Positions 1 through 11,322 of a stretch of DNA of 45,795 bases are shown one piece after another; positions within the stretch are counted from its first letter, which is position 1; each line of letters begins with the position of its first letter. The notes under the pieces are model-generated. The model had not been told where the DNA came from. It was given only the letters and a program-made list of their open reading frames with translations, and did not search any database. The translations under genes were made by a program, and so were the position numbers. The stretch comes from Zygnema cylindricum. Its lineage: Eukaryota > Streptophyta > Zygnematophyceae > Zygnematales > Zygnemataceae. The stretch is taken from positions 263,357-309,151 of the forward strand of contig JBBHKE010002926.1 of NCBI GenBank assembly GCA_037447655.1, written 5' to 3'.

Positions 1-1934
1 CCTTTTCCTCAGTGAAACCTTCCACCAAGACGTTGAGGGAGAGGGAGAAAAATTTGTACTTAATGCTGTTCTGGAAGAGAATCTGAAACAGGATTCATCC
101 ATTTCTGAACAAAGTGGAAGAGAAAAACGGCTCACCTTTGGATGATTTCCTCTCCTGACTTCATGCATCCATTTCTTGTCTACTGCAGAACCACCTTCCA
201 AAGTGACTCCTTTTCCAGTCCTACAAAGGTCAAAAAATCCTAAGTCAGAAATTGTTACTCCTCACCAATATTATTTTGGGTCACGGTAGTTCATAATAAA
301 AGAGATCCTTGTAGTCATTGGATTCTTGTAGTCATTATAGACATTTGGAAGACGGATACTGACAAAGTGAGTCTTTTTTCAGTACTACCCAGGGGAAGTA
401 TTTCCTAAGCCAAAAACTTGTGTTGTTAACCTCATTGCAATATATGTGTGATTCAGAATAAGGTACTTTAAAATTTGGAAATCTTGGAGTCGGCTAAAAT
501 TATAATCTGTAGTCGGATAGTGAATTCCAGGACATTGGACAAATCACTTCCAATATGAGATATCGCAACGAGAAGACCCCGGATATAAAAAATCGAATGA
601 GAAGCATGAGACATTGGACATTGGACATAATTTTTTTCATTATGAGATACTATGAATAGGAGGTTACACAGTAGGCATGGGAAAAAACAGCAAAGTTGAA
701 TGTTAAGCCATTAACATTGAGCATTGGATTTCATACAATTAAAATCCAATAGTAATTAGTAGCATTAGAAAGCATAATTTATTAGAGAGCTTAAGCTACA
801 TACGTTCGAGCTCTTCAAAAATAGAGATAATGGCTGCCTCAAATGCAGGCTTAACATCCAAAAGGCAGAAACCTACATAATTCAGAAATTGAAATATCTA
901 TAAAAATCAGCAAAATCCTATGCATTAGCTTAACATTTGACTTCATGCCATACAGGGAAAAAATGGTTGATTATGCTCATACCATTTTAGCTGATACCAT
1001 ACAGGAGAAAGGTGTGTAAACTTTGCTCGAAATCTTGTTGCAATTTCAAATCCCTTTGTGTTCCTGCCATGACAATCCCAATGTACTAAAAAACATGAGC
1101 ACTTCTGTCGCCAAAACAAATGAGCTACTAATGATCACAATCTCTTTTTTTTAAGTTCCCGGGAGAGAATTGCAGTAACTAGTACAAGATCTGATAATAT
1201 GCATCAGCGAGCAAATAAAACCCTAGGCTAAAAATATACGGCAACACAACGAGAAAAAGAACATGACATGTCAAGTACAGTAGTGTTAAACTATAAAAGC
1301 GCTCACCAGGGAGTTATGTAGCCAAGAACATTGCCTTTGAAATGACGGTGGCTGGTATTTGTCCAATAGCGTCCATTCTCCTGAATCCAGGCAATGTAGT
1401 CAAAAAACAGGTTACAGATTGCATTAGGCTCCAATAAAAACACTACATTTCAGAAAAAAATGGATGTTGATCCTACTTCACAAGCATCACCGTTATCAGC
1501 AACTCAGTAAAGGTCATTCAGATTGCTGTGACTTATTGATTGTTATGTGGAAAAAGAATGATTTTGACTTTGATTACTAAGTAGGTATTCCAACCTATGA
1601 TGAAGACTAGCATTGCTCTAGATTTGTTCCTCTTCATCCTGTCACCTTGAAGCAGAGCAATATATTTGTCAAACTAAAGAATTGACTCTGGATTTCCCTT
1701 AAGGACAAACCAGCAATCAAAAATCACCTTTAAAATACTCCTGTAGCTCACTCTCTCGCTCACAAGTCCCCTTTCCTGTACTGATTCTTCCTCTGGCCCG
1801 CCCTCAGCGTTCAGCAAGCTTTTCAAAGGAGCTTTTTTGGCTTCCACATGGTGCCAAACACCTACAAGGAGCAAAAACGGTAGGAGCAAAAGCTTTGCCC
1901 TAAGTCCCTTCTTTTGACCGATGGCAGTCATCAT
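1..1934 (-). CDS. CHID1-like GH18 (chitinase-domain) protein, 5' part, runs off left edge
   Basis: Five exons can be joined on the minus strand with consistent phase: 1934-1728 (69 codons), 1380-1307, 1063-983, 220-136, and about 82-1 (the last acceptor could also be at 70 or 58; all three are in frame). Each has GT-AG borders. The protein starts with a signal peptide (basic start, then LLLLPFLLLVGVW), followed by RGLVSERVSYRSILK, then RHFKGNVLGYITPW, then NTKGFEIATRFRAKFTHLSP and VWYQLK, then VTLEGGSAVDKKWMHEVR. This order matches the N-terminal half of chitinase domain-containing protein 1 (CHID1/SI-CLP), a secreted or lysosomal GH18-fold protein found in animals and plants. The region of the GH18 active-site motif lies beyond the window, so catalytic competence cannot be judged. 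The residues usually following HPK (a PR before the VLVEGF strand) are not seen, so exon 5 is the least certain. Intron 3 (221-982) is AT-rich with no recognised content. Confidence 0.82.
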
Positions 1935-2091
1935 TGGTAATCAAACATTTGCTGGAAGACACAAGTGTGTTTTATTAACGTTCAAGTTTGCTTTCAAGTT
2001 TGCTTTCAAGTTTGCTTTCAAGTTTTGAAGTTACAACTTTGAATCGAATCTGGAGTTCGAATTTTGAATCGAATCGTATCTAATCGAAATC
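1935..2091. promoter_or_regulatory. Bidirectional promoter between divergent genes, with 12-bp tandem repeats
   Basis: Only 157 bp separate the start codon of the CHID1-like gene (1934, minus) from that of the signal peptidase gene (2092, plus). The gap must hold both 5' leaders and the shared core promoter, unless non-coding exons lie further out. It contains 3.8 copies of the 12-mer TTCAAGTTTGCT (1981-2026) followed by GAATCGAAT repeats (2041-2085). The repeats may be regulatory sites; this is inferred from position only. No clear TATA box is visible. Confidence 0.5.
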
Positions 2092-5000
2092 ATGGAAGGA
2101 TTATGGCGCCAGGGATATCTTTCTCGTACAAGCACTTGCAGAGATGGAGCTCTCTTTGCTTTCTCTTCTCCGTTTTTATCCACAATCAATTTGCAAAACA
2201 GCAAACAGCTCAAAAAGCAGATAAGATTTTTTCTTGTGACTGCACGTTCTCCTAAACAAAGAGAAGGAGGATGGTCATGGTTGCTAGGCAAGCCTGTGCA
2301 ACCACCAAAAAATGCAAACAAACAAGTGACAAGAAGGCAAAAGTACAAATCGTCGAAAAGGTCTTTGCAGCAATGGTGGATTGAGCTGCAAGAAAATGTG
2401 GCACTCCCAGAACCTCCAGCTTGGTATCAGGAGCTGTCAGGGTTTCAAGTGAGGATTCCTACAAGCTATAGCTAATGTGTATCTATGAATGTCCTGCTTT
2501 TCTGGTTAGAAAATATTTGCATATGAATGAGAGAGTTGACTGACATTTTTTTTTCATCAATAATGTCGTAGTGCCGTGATTTACGTTCTACAACTTGTTT
2601 CTTATGTCAAATATAGCTCTGAATAGATTCTCAAGGTCTATATGGGTTTAAAAGTAATTTCAGTTTGATAAGCACTTTCAGTACAGCAGATATTGTCAGG
2701 GTAATGTATTCTATGGCTTAGATGTAGAAGATTTGTCGGATTAGTGTATAAATAAAAGAAAAAAAATGAAGATGACTAGACATTGGGAAGGTATTAAGGA
2801 AAATAGACTCAGTCTATTTCAAATAAAATTATTGAAATTGTTTCTTTGTTCTCTTCATGACTAACTTTGGTGCCATATGATTGGGTGAACAATTTTTTAT
2901 AATATCCAAAGGCTGTGAATGTGAGCTGGCAGTCATGATAAAGCTTTATCTATGCTTGTGATAGGGCTGAATTTGTATAAATAAACTTTTGTCTATCACA
3001 GCTCACATATTAAGTGTAAGATCTTTGCTGATATGCTGAAGCATTTGCTTCTTTGGTAAAGTGATCTCTTTTAACTTTGAAATGTAAATTTGACCGGTGA
3101 ACGACCGTCCAAATGAGAATTGAATCTTATTGTTTGGGACAGGAGGACTTTCTTGTGGTTTCAGGATGGCTCAGTCTCGGAACAGCTTTGGTAAGGTCAT
3201 CTTTCAAGGTTTTCATTTTGTGAAAACTGAAAGTAATTTTTTCTTCCTTATTTTTTTTTCTCTGTATCACAATTGTTCGTTTTGCTTTTTATTTTCTGGC
3301 CATTAGTCCATGTGCTGCATACGAGCAGAATTAAGTTTCAAACAATATCAGGTGATAGTTTTCGTCTTTAGTTCAAAAATTATCACACTTACATTGTGCA
3401 GATATAAACCCTGTTATAGTTAAATATAGTAACTTGTAATACTCAACACATGAAATGAAGCCCTTTCTTTAACTTTTTCTGGAGGAAATTTTAGGTCCTC
3501 CTTTTACGAGTCGCTATTTTCAATCCGACCTGTGTTCCATCGTCCAGCATGGCACCTACTCTTCTTGTAAGTTACCCTTTTTTTTGTGCATTATTGCTTA
3601 TGTTCTATGAAACATACATATGTACTACGAAGAACATTAATGGTAATATGGAAATTATTAGTGTATTCATGAGTTTGACTAGTTTTATCTATTGGACCTG
3701 CTCAAAGATTTGCTTTTGTGGATTTACTTTTTTCATTCTATGAAACATACATACTCAATATGGTTGTAACATTATGGAAATTGTTCTATATTGATGATTT
3801 CAGCTTGGTTTTTTATGGAACTACTCAATTAATTGCCTCCTGGAATATGTTTTTTGAACTATACATAGCCACTATTATGAATGTTAGCATAATGAGACGT
3901 TGTTTATATATCATGAGTTGGATGTAGCTCAAAGTGTTAGATTGGTGGAGCAATACGTAGAGGGAGGGAGGGAGGGAGGGAGGGAGGGAGGGCTTGTTAT
4001 TTGTTTTTTCAGTACATAAAGTGTCTTCGACCTTACCTAACCTAATCTGGGAGATCCATCTCAGCCTACACATTCCAACCAAAACCATAACTTCCTAACA
4101 GAAACCACAGTCTCCTAACAAAAACCATAATTTTTTAACAAAAACCATAACTTCCTAACAAAAACCATAAATTTCTTACAAAAACCACACTATTAATGGA
4201 ATCTGCAGCCTGGAGATTGCGTATTTGTGGAGATACCAACATATCGTCTTATTCGAGACCCTAATCGTGGAGAAGTAGTATGTGTTGACTTTCTATCCCT
4301 TTCTTCCTTGCTTTTCCCCTCCCTCTCCCTTCCCCTTTTCCACTCCCTCTCCCACTCCCTTTTCCTCCTCCCTTCCCTCTCCTAATCTTGGAGATGGACA
4401 CTGTTTATCGCCATTAGTGTTGATTTTTTTTTTCGGGCAGTCAAAAGGCATTTTTTTGGGCAGTTGAAAGGCATTATTTTGGGCTGTTAAAAGGCGTTTT
4501 TTTGGGCAGTTAAAAGGAGTTCAACTGTTTGATTTTCAGGGCAAGAAATCGGAAGGTCACAGTCTTATCTTTTATCTTCTATCTTCTATCTTCTTCTATC
4601 TTCTTCTATCTTCTTCTATCTTCTTCTATCTTCTATCTTCTTCTATCTTCTATCTTCTATCTTTCAGCTTTGATCTTTTAGCTTTTATCTTTTAGCTTTT
4701 TTTATCTTTTGTTTTTATCTTTTGTCTTTTATCTTTTGTCTTTTACTTTTGTCTTTTACCTTTTACCTTTTACCTTTTATCTTTTACCTTTTATCTTTTA
4801 CCTTTTATCTTTTATTTTTTACCTTTTAAATTTAACCTTTATCTTTTACCTTTTATCTTTCGCCTTCTATGTTTTATCTTTAAGGGTTTTCAGGTTTTTT
4901 TTGGGGTTTTTTTACTAACATAGAAACAATGAATCTTTTTTTTTTTCGTTTTCTTCATTTACTTCAGGGGATTCTTGCCTCTTGTCCTTCAAACTTTTTA

Positions 5001-8000
5001 ATAAAAAATATATATGAATTTAATGTTTTTTTTTGCGGTTTTTATGCTTTTTTATGGTCTTACTTTTAAAGTTTCTTTTTTAAGTTCTTCATAAATAAAA
5101 TGATTTTTTTGTGTATTTTTTTTTTTATGGTTTTTTAATTATTTAGTTTAGGGGTAAATGGGGCAAATTGGATAGGTTGTATTTTTCCCCCCTCGAGAAA
5201 TCGGACAAGGTAAATATTTTTACTAAAAATGGTGGAAAAAATATGTGCCCTTTTTTTTTCTTTCTTTTTTTTAACTGTGTCAGCTCTGAAGTTAAAAGGA
5301 ACTAAATCTCATGATTGAGTTTTTTCCTCTCCTCTCTCTCCTCTCCTCTCTCCTCTCTCCTCTCTCCTCTCTCCTCTCCCCTCTCCTTTCCTCTCCTCTC
5401 TCCTCTCTCCTCTCTCCTAAACCCACTCCTCACTCTCCTCTCCTCCCTCCTCTTTCACCTCTTCTCTCTCCTCTCCCCTCTCCTCTCCTCTCCTCTCTCC
5501 TCTCTCCTCTCTCCTCTCTCTCCTCCCTCTTCTTTCACCTCTCCTCTCCCCTCTCCTCTCTCCTCCTCTCTCCTTTCTCATCTCTCTCTTCTTTCCTCCC
5601 TCTCCTCTCTTTCCCCTTTCTCCATTAGTAATTGTATCATTCCAATTATCATTTTTGTTATTTCCCCCTATTCTCTCTCTCAGACAAAGGGGTGGAGGGA
5701 AGCCCCACAAAAGACGAAAAACGTGTGGAATATGTGAAAAGAGTTGTTGCAATCGAGGGAGATACAGTGGAGGTAAGTATGTCAACAGAAAACTTATGGT
5801 TTTTTAACAACAAAGCGTCCTTTTTTTCAGGTTATCAATAAAACTTTGTATTGTTATTTTAACAACTACACCGCCAATCGCTATTAGAGTCAAGAATTAA
5901 ATAGCGTCAAAAAAAATTTAGCGTTATTGATTCTAATTTAGTGCCTGAGACGTGGCAGATTATGGTCCACGTACTTAACAAGCGTTATTAATTCTATTTC
6001 AGGTTTTGGGGTCAAAATTTAGGGGCACCGAATTAGCGTTATATACTCTAATAGCGATTGGCGGTGTAGTGGTCCTTTTTTTTATAGTTAGCGATAAAAA
6101 AATTTATTGTCTTTTCAACAAGTGCTCCTTTTTTTCTGGTTAACAATTAAACTTTTGTTTTTTAAACAAGGAGTCCCTTTTTACTGGTTCAATACTCCTA
6201 TCAGTATTTAGTGTGTTTAGTATGATCGCACTAAAAAACAAGATTTGCTCTATGGTATGATATATAGGTGAAAGATGGTAAGGTTTATGTAAATGGAAAG
6301 GAGAGGAAAGAGGAGGCAGAGAGGTACCAACGGAGGCCTTATGGGACCGATCCTCGAAAGGCGATGGGAGAAGATAAAGCATTATTGCAAGTAAGAAAGT
6401 AGACGTCCTTCTTTGTTTCTCTCTCTCTCTCCCTCTCCCTCTCCCTCTCCCTCTCCCTCTCCCTTTCCCTCTCCCCCTCTCCCCATCCCTCTCCCTCTCT
6501 CCCCCCCTCTCTCCCCCCCTCCTCCCTCGTCTCCTCCCCTCTTCCCCTCCCCCCCCCTCTATTATTTAGTTTTCAAATTTAAAATTTTACAGGAGGTTAT
6601 TTGTGTTCGAGAGGGCCGAAGTTATCTTATTATCTTCCTTTTCTTTTTTTGCTTTCAACTTCTTTCTCACAACTTAATCTTTTCAAATTCATTCTCAAAT
6701 TAATCGGTTAAAGTTCCTTCGAGTTTGATCTTGAGGTTGAAAATTAATGTTCGAGGACTCTGTTGAAAGTGATCTTGATATCTATTTATTGATGATGATG
6801 GGTTTTTTTCTTTTTTTTACTTTTTTGGGCACCTTCCTATTTCTTTTCAGGCAAAGTACTCTCTTCCAGTTTTGAGAGTCCCACCGAAAGCTCTTTTTGT
6901 GTTGGTATGATATCCATGTTGAACCTTAGCCCACTTATATATCTCTTTCCCTCTTATATATCTCGCTCCCTCTTGTATAGCCCTCTTATATATCTCTCTC
7001 CCCGTTTTATAGCCCACTTATATAGCCCTCTCATATATCTCTCTTCCGATAAAATAGCCCTCTTTTAGCCCTCTTTTATCTCTCTTACTCTTATATAGCC
7101 CTTTTGTATATCTCTCCCTCTTATATAAACCTCTTTTATATATCTCCCGCTTACATAGCCCTCTTGTATATATCTCTCCCTCTTATAAAGCCCTCTTGTA
7201 TATCTCTCTCCCTCGTATAAAGCCCTCTTATGTATCTCCCCCTCTTATATAGCCGGCATATCTTATGTATTGTTATTTAATTGCTGAATTTTTTTCTTTA
7301 TGTTGTTGAGTTGGGATTCAAATGTTTGAGTTCCTCATTTACTGTAGTCTTTTTCCTCCCTTTCCTCTCTTTCCCCTTTTTGACTACTTTTGGTCCCCTT
7401 CTAAAGCTTTCTGACTAATGTCACTCGTTCTGGTGTTTACTTTCTCCTTGCTTTCTTTCTTACTCTTGTATATATCTCTCCCTCTTATAAAGCCCTCTTG
7501 TATATCTCTCTCCCTCGTATAAAGCCCTCTTATGTATCTCCCCCTCTTATATAGCCGGCATATCTTATGTATTGTAATTTAATTGCTGAAATTTTTTCTT
7601 TATGTTGTTGAGTTGGGATTCAAATGTTTGAGTTCCTCATTTACTGTAGTCTTTTTCCTCCCTTTCCTCTCTTTCCCCTTTTTGACTACTTTTGGTCCCC
7701 TTCTAAAGCTTTCTGACTAATGTCACTCGTTCTGGTGTTTACTTTCTCCTTGCTTTCTTTCTTCTTCTCTTTCTTCTTCTTTCTTCTTTTTTCTTCTCTC
7801 TTTTCTCCCTCTTCTACCTCCTGTTCTTCCTTTTCTTCGTTCTCCTCCTTTCTTCTCTCGCTTCTTCTTCTCCCTCTTTTTCTTCGTCTCTTTCTTCTTT
7901 CTTCTTATTTCTCCTTCTTTCATCTTCTTCCTCCTCCCTTCCACTTTTCATTCTTCGTCTCGTTCCCCACTTCTCCCTCCTTATGTTCTTCTCTTTCTTC

Positions 8001-8190
8001 TTTCCTCTTATTTCTCCTTCTTTCGCGTTCTTCCTTCTTCCTTCCCCTCTTTCTTTTTCATCTCGTTCCTCAGGGAGACAATCGGAACAGAAGTGTGGAT
8101 TCGCATGTTTGGGGTTTTCTGCCCAATACTAATCTAGTAGGGAAATGCTGGTTTAGATGGTGGCCGTTGAATAGACTGGGAGTATTGTAG
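2092..8190 (+). CDS. Plastid/thylakoidal-type type I signal peptidase (S26 family), 8 exons plus a probable 16-nt micro-exon
   Basis: Membrane serine protease that removes signal peptides of proteins crossing a membrane, here probably the thylakoid. Exons: 2092-2448, 3143-3190, 3495-3566, 4209-4277, a putative micro-exon 4540-4555, 5684-5772, 6268-6390, 6851-6904, 8074-8190; phases agree throughout (about 314 aa). The first ~100 residues are rich in S, T, R, K and poor in acidic residues, as in a transit peptide. A membrane segment (about 128-144) precedes PSSSMAPTLL, where the Ser before Met (about 153) is the predicted nucleophile. YVKRVVAIEGD carries the general-base Lys (about 206). The last exon encodes GDNRNRSVDSHVWGFLP, the C-terminal S26 box, and ends NRLGVL. 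The micro-exon is inferred only because exon 4 ends in phase 0 and the next exon needs one extra base. Length and motifs fit plant/cyanobacterial LepB. A second 3' copy lies at 11614-12643. Confidence 0.85.
2449..3142 (+). other. Signal peptidase intron 1
   Basis: Donor GTGAGG, acceptor GGGACAG. AT-rich and unique as far as can be seen; no ORF or repeat recognised. Confidence 0.7.
3958..3991 (+). repeat. (GGGA)n microsatellite in signal peptidase intron 3
   Basis: About seven to eight GGGA units in the intron between exons 3 and 4. The same unit is massively expanded in the antiporter intron at 26.5 kb. Confidence 0.9.
4080..4195 (+). repeat. ~20-bp minisatellite (AAAACCATAACTTCCTAAC)
   Basis: Five to six degenerate copies in tandem just upstream of the acceptor of exon 4 of the signal peptidase gene. 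Confidence 0.8.
4425..4520 (+). repeat. Tandem GGGCAGTTAAAAGGCATTTTTTT units
   Basis: Four copies of a ~24-bp unit (GGGCAGT, AAAAGG, T-tract) immediately upstream of the putative micro-exon 4540-4555. Confidence 0.75.
4558..4910 (+). repeat. Pyrimidine-rich tandem repeats (TCTATCT / TTTACCTTTTATC)
   Basis: Short 6-12-bp units of TTCTATC, then TTTTACC and TTTTATC, filling the intron before exon 5. Non-coding; the L/F/Y-rich reading frame across it is a repeat artefact. Confidence 0.85.
5310..5626 (+). repeat. CTCTC/CTCTCTCC polypyrimidine tract in an intron
   Basis: Over 300 bp of almost pure C/T ending about 60 bp before the acceptor at 5683. The S/L/P-rich ORFs through it on both strands are low-complexity artefacts. 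Confidence 0.9.
5865..6070. mobile_element. 206-bp MITE with perfect 26-bp terminal inverted repeats
   Basis: Ends 5865-5890 and 6045-6070 are exact reverse complements over 26 bp (starting ACTACACCGCC). The element sits in the signal peptidase intron between exons 5 and 6, within a ~70-bp tandem repeat (GTCCTTTTTTTCAGGTTAAC-like units at about 5815, 6070, 6123, 6168). Internal TAGCGTTATT motifs recur. No convincing target-site duplication was found, so the superfamily is not assigned. Related scraps (TCGCTATTAGAGTT, TTAGCGTTAATA) occur at about 22607 and 25188. Confidence 0.85.
6417..6560 (+). repeat. (CCCTCT)n polypyrimidine tract in signal peptidase intron 6
   Basis: Pure C/T tract directly downstream of the exon ending 6390. 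The homology to the second copy (11323 onward) begins right after it. Confidence 0.9.
6925..7265 (+). repeat. TATATAGCCCTCTT-type tandem repeats in the last intron
   Basis: About 15 degenerate copies of TATATCTCTCCCTCTTATATAG-like units. The same block exists in the second copy at 11690-12015. Confidence 0.85.
7161..7764 (+). repeat. 302-bp direct tandem duplication inside the last intron (first gene copy only)
   Basis: 7161-7462 is repeated at 7463-7764 almost identically, including the unique GTCACTCGTTCTGGTG part. The second gene copy has only one unit, so the duplication arose after the copies separated. Confidence 0.85.
7740..8070 (+). repeat. CTT/CTTCTT polypyrimidine tract before the last exon
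   Basis: TTCTTC-rich tract forming an extremely long pyrimidine stretch upstream of the acceptor at 8073. It also exists, with length differences, at 12200-12525 in the second copy. Confidence 0.9.
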
Positions 8191-8195
8191 GCAAT

Positions 8196-8512
8196 TCTCT
8201 ATCTCTCCCTCACTCCCTTCCTCCCTCGCCCTCTCCCTCCCTCCCTCCCTCCCTCCATCCATCCCTCTCCTTTCTTCCCTCCCTCCCTCTCCTTTCCTCC
8301 CTCCCTCCGTCCCTCTCTCCCTTCCTCCCTCTCTCCCTTCCTCCCTCTCTCCCTCCCTCTCTCCCTCCCTCCCTCTCTCCCTCCCTCCCTCTCTCCCTCC
8401 CTCCCTCTCTCTTTCCCTCCCTCCCTCCCTCCCTCCCCTTCCCACTCCCTCTCCCTCCCTCCCACCCTCTCTGCCTCCCTCCGTCTCTCTCCCACTCCCT
8501 CCTCCCCTGAGA
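8196..8512 (+). repeat. (CCCT)n tract directly after the signal peptidase stop
   Basis: Starts about 5 bp past the stop codon at 8188-8190; would lie in the 3' UTR. GREG-type ORFs on the minus strand are artefacts. A shorter, diverged version is at 12656-12866. Confidence 0.9.
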
Positions 8513-9717
8513 TTCTTTGACTAGAAGGATTTTAGTCATGGACTTTTTGTAAGCATTCATAGAGGCTTTTGTGAGGATTTTATAGGCATTTTTTTCGTTT
8601 TTTGGGAATAAAACCGTTTAAACTTGAGAGAGAACTGCTCTGTTTTATTTAATTGGGATTTGAACCTCGTTTTAATGCCTTAAATAACTTTCTGTAAATG
8701 TTGGGTAATTCTTAAAGCATATAAGGTGAAAAGGATATATAAATATTATGGGTTTAATGAGTTTTTGCCATTTAGTTGCTCTTATAATTTGCTGTTATTG
8801 AAAAAGAAAAAAAATACTCTCGTCAATTTTCCATTCGGTTCTTAGATATCTAAATGAAACACCAATAGTTACCAATAGTTAGTGACATGTTTAGTTTTCC
8901 TTGTCTTTTTTCATCGCATCCTTCGACCTCCGTGTCCTTCATTAGTTTAACTTTTTTGTCTGTTAGTTTCTTTTTTGTAGTGTTTTTGACAATCTTATTT
9001 ATTTGAAGCTGTGATTATTAAAGTTTTTTCAGTTTTGTTTTGGCTTTTTCTTTCTTTTGTTGCCGTGTACTCAGAAGGTTTACCATCGTCCAATTTTAAT
9101 AAAGCATGTTTCAATATTATGAAGGACATTCACAACTGAATTTCAACTGCATTCTAATTTCCTTATTCTATTTTCCATAAAATGCAAAAGTTTGTTTGTG
9201 AAATTTGTACAACTGCACTAAAGGTAGTAAGGAAAAACATGGAAACGCAAAAATGCAAGAGTTTACTAAGAAAACCATCTTAGTGCATGGGAACCAAGAA
9301 ATAATGTGGACGGCAAAAGCCAAAACTCAATATGATGCTATTACACATGTTTTTTTGCACAAGATTTTGTGTGGTGTAGCTTCGCAATCGCACATTCTAA
9401 ATGAATTATGTCTTAATAATGTAAATGACATCCACTATCAGGTGTCCAGTGATCGACTTTTTGTCATGCTATCAGGTGTAGACCTAACTAATTGCTTGTT
9501 TTTGTTGTGCGCATGGAGTCTTGTTAACAATCGGTAACTACATGTACAAGTCCGCGCTAATTTACTCAAGTTTCTTTTATTTGTTTCCAGCAAAATCTGG
9601 ACAGAGTATGGCAAAGCTAATTGTACGATGACACTAAGTTTTGATTGTCGGTATTCCTGCCAAACCATCTTTATTGCTGTGCCTTAGGCATGGAATATGC
9701 TTGTATATATGTGTATA

Positions 9718-9719
<2 letters not shown>
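8513..9719 (+). other. 3' flank of the signal peptidase gene; no gene recognised
   Basis: T-rich sequence with possible polyadenylation signals (AATAAA at about 8606 and 9098). 8560-9130 matches 12870-13440 of the second copy; 9142-9875 is absent there. A 110-codon frame at 9205-9537 has no recognisable similarity and is not called. Confidence 0.6.
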
Positions 9720-9788
<69 letters not shown>

Positions 9789-9807
9789 AGAAAAGAGGAG
9801 AGAAAGA

Positions 9808-9876
<69 letters not shown>
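9720..9876. repeat. (TA)n microsatellite in two blocks
   Basis: 9720-9785 and 9809-9876 are TA runs split by 24 bp of GA-rich sequence. Absent from the corresponding place in the second copy (about 13450). Confidence 0.95.
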
Positions 9877-9879
<3 letters not shown>

Positions 9880-10137
9880 GCATCAGCAAAAATAACATGA
9901 AAGAATCAACAATACAAGAACAAGTGATAAATACATGACATGTCAAAGTAGCTTAATTACATGACGGAAACCTCAAGGGCAGTAAAAAGAAAGAAGTAGA
10001 CAAAATGGAAGGGAGTTAGATAAACAACAATACGCCTCAATGGCGGGAATGTGTAGTCTTTCTTCTTCCTCACCGGACGACTCAGCCTCTCAAGGCGATG
10101 ATAAAACCACCGGAGTATCTTGGCACGTGTGGCAACC

Positions 10138-10320
10138 TCAACGTCCCTCGAGAAACCAATGGCCGCAGAAAATCGTAAGCAGTGAAGCGACAAGATACTC
10201 CATGTGGTAACTGAAGTTGCAATGGTCGCATAGGACCGTCGATGTCGGCCCATCGGACCGTTCATGTAGAACACAAGAACGAATATATTGCGGCGCAGGC
10301 ATCGACAAAAATGAAGGCAA
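10138..10320 (-). pseudogene. Degraded PHD-finger-like fragment
   Basis: The minus-strand reading contains RSC...SDGPTSTVLCDHCNFSYH then EYL and LLTI..GHWF. The order C, then LCDxC...YHxxxL, then W-F matches the middle of a PHD zinc finger. The first Cys pair is incomplete, a Cys expected after YH is Tyr, and the last Cys pair is missing, so zinc binding is unlikely. The related copy at 14458-14640 keeps the same frame. It may be a captured host exon or part of a transposon gene. Confidence 0.45.
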
Positions 10321-10684
10321 ATTTTAAAATTTCGTCAATAACCGGCTATTCAATGTACGGCCATTGAAACATCTCCGTACGATCTCGGCGAAGCATATCC
10401 CGGTTTTCATAGTGGTCAACACTCAACAGTTCAACACCGAGCAATATTTGTCGGTGAGTGATGTGTACGGCTATTTTTTGTCTCACCCCTTGTACGAAGC
10501 TGGCAAGGTTAATGTTGGCCAAAAAACTGTACAATTATCGACAGGTTTGACCTTTTATTGTACGGCCGCTTCAAATACTGGCCAGTATTGTCAGGAATCG
10601 CGTAAGAATAGCTACGGAAGTAAAAAAAACTATTAAAAAGTACATTCCAGGTACACCGGTAAGCAACAGAATCATTTAGTATTA

Positions 10685-11312
10685 GGGTAACCTTCCTTCA
10701 GGCAAAAAGTGGGGTTGTTTACTGGAGAAAGTACCGTTTCGTACTATGCCGTACTGTTTTTTTTTTTTTTTCAAAAGATGTTTACTAAAAATTCGTTGAG
10801 ATTCTCCAGACTTCTTGGAGAGAACTACCACCGTCCGATTTTCAATTTTCGACGCAAACGCTTCTTGTTTCCAGTACGTAGCTAGTCTCCTCCAACTGTC
10901 CTCGGGAGGAGAGTGTGTGATTACTGGACGCTTGTTTTGGTCCACTTGTAAAGTCAGAGTCGATCCACGACAGACGTGAAGTAATAAACTTACATGTGGC
11001 AATTGGAGTGTACCGTGTGACATAAAAGCCAGCCTGTTCGACGACAAAAAAATCTTGGTTGTATCGTCGACGACAAAAAACTTGGTTGTAAGACATCCTG
11101 TGACGTCTCCTTCATAAATGTGCGATACAGCGATTCACGTACAAATGGTACATCCTTGGACATTTGTACAAACTTTAATTTTGCAACGGTTTTCGTGGCC
11201 GTTGATACCACAACAACCGTAAGAACGTTCAGATTGTACATTAGCGTGACGCTACTAGATATTTTAATCGGCGTCCACCCGTACACATACGCAGCTGCGA
11301 TTTTGTCCTTTT
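10685..11312. mobile_element. PIF/Harbinger-like TIR element, cut by the assembly gap
   Basis: Left end GGGTAACCTTCC preceded by TTA (10682-10684). Its sequence is the reverse complement of the right side of the element at 15007-15779, so it sits in the opposite orientation at the equivalent flanking site. The right end is lost in the N run. No intact transposase. Confidence 0.7.
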
Positions 11313-11322
11313 NNNNNNNNNN
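11313..11322. other. Assembly gap (10 N)
   Basis: Ten ambiguous bases joining a partial TIR element on the left to the second copy of the signal peptidase region on the right. Order and distance across it are not proven by the sequence. Confidence 1.

Noticed and set aside
4080-4195. CRISPR-like regular repeats
   Set aside because: Contiguous degenerate minisatellite without spacers, in a eukaryotic intron.
7720-8560. S/L/F-rich and E/R/G-rich ORFs around the last signal peptidase exon
   Set aside because: Reading frames of polypyrimidine tracts; only 8074-8190 is coding.
9205-9537. 110-codon frame downstream of the signal peptidase
   Set aside because: Begins with TTG, no family resemblance, and the region is absent from the second copy.
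9641-9946. IYIYIY ORFs
   Set aside because: Translation of a (TA)n microsatellite.
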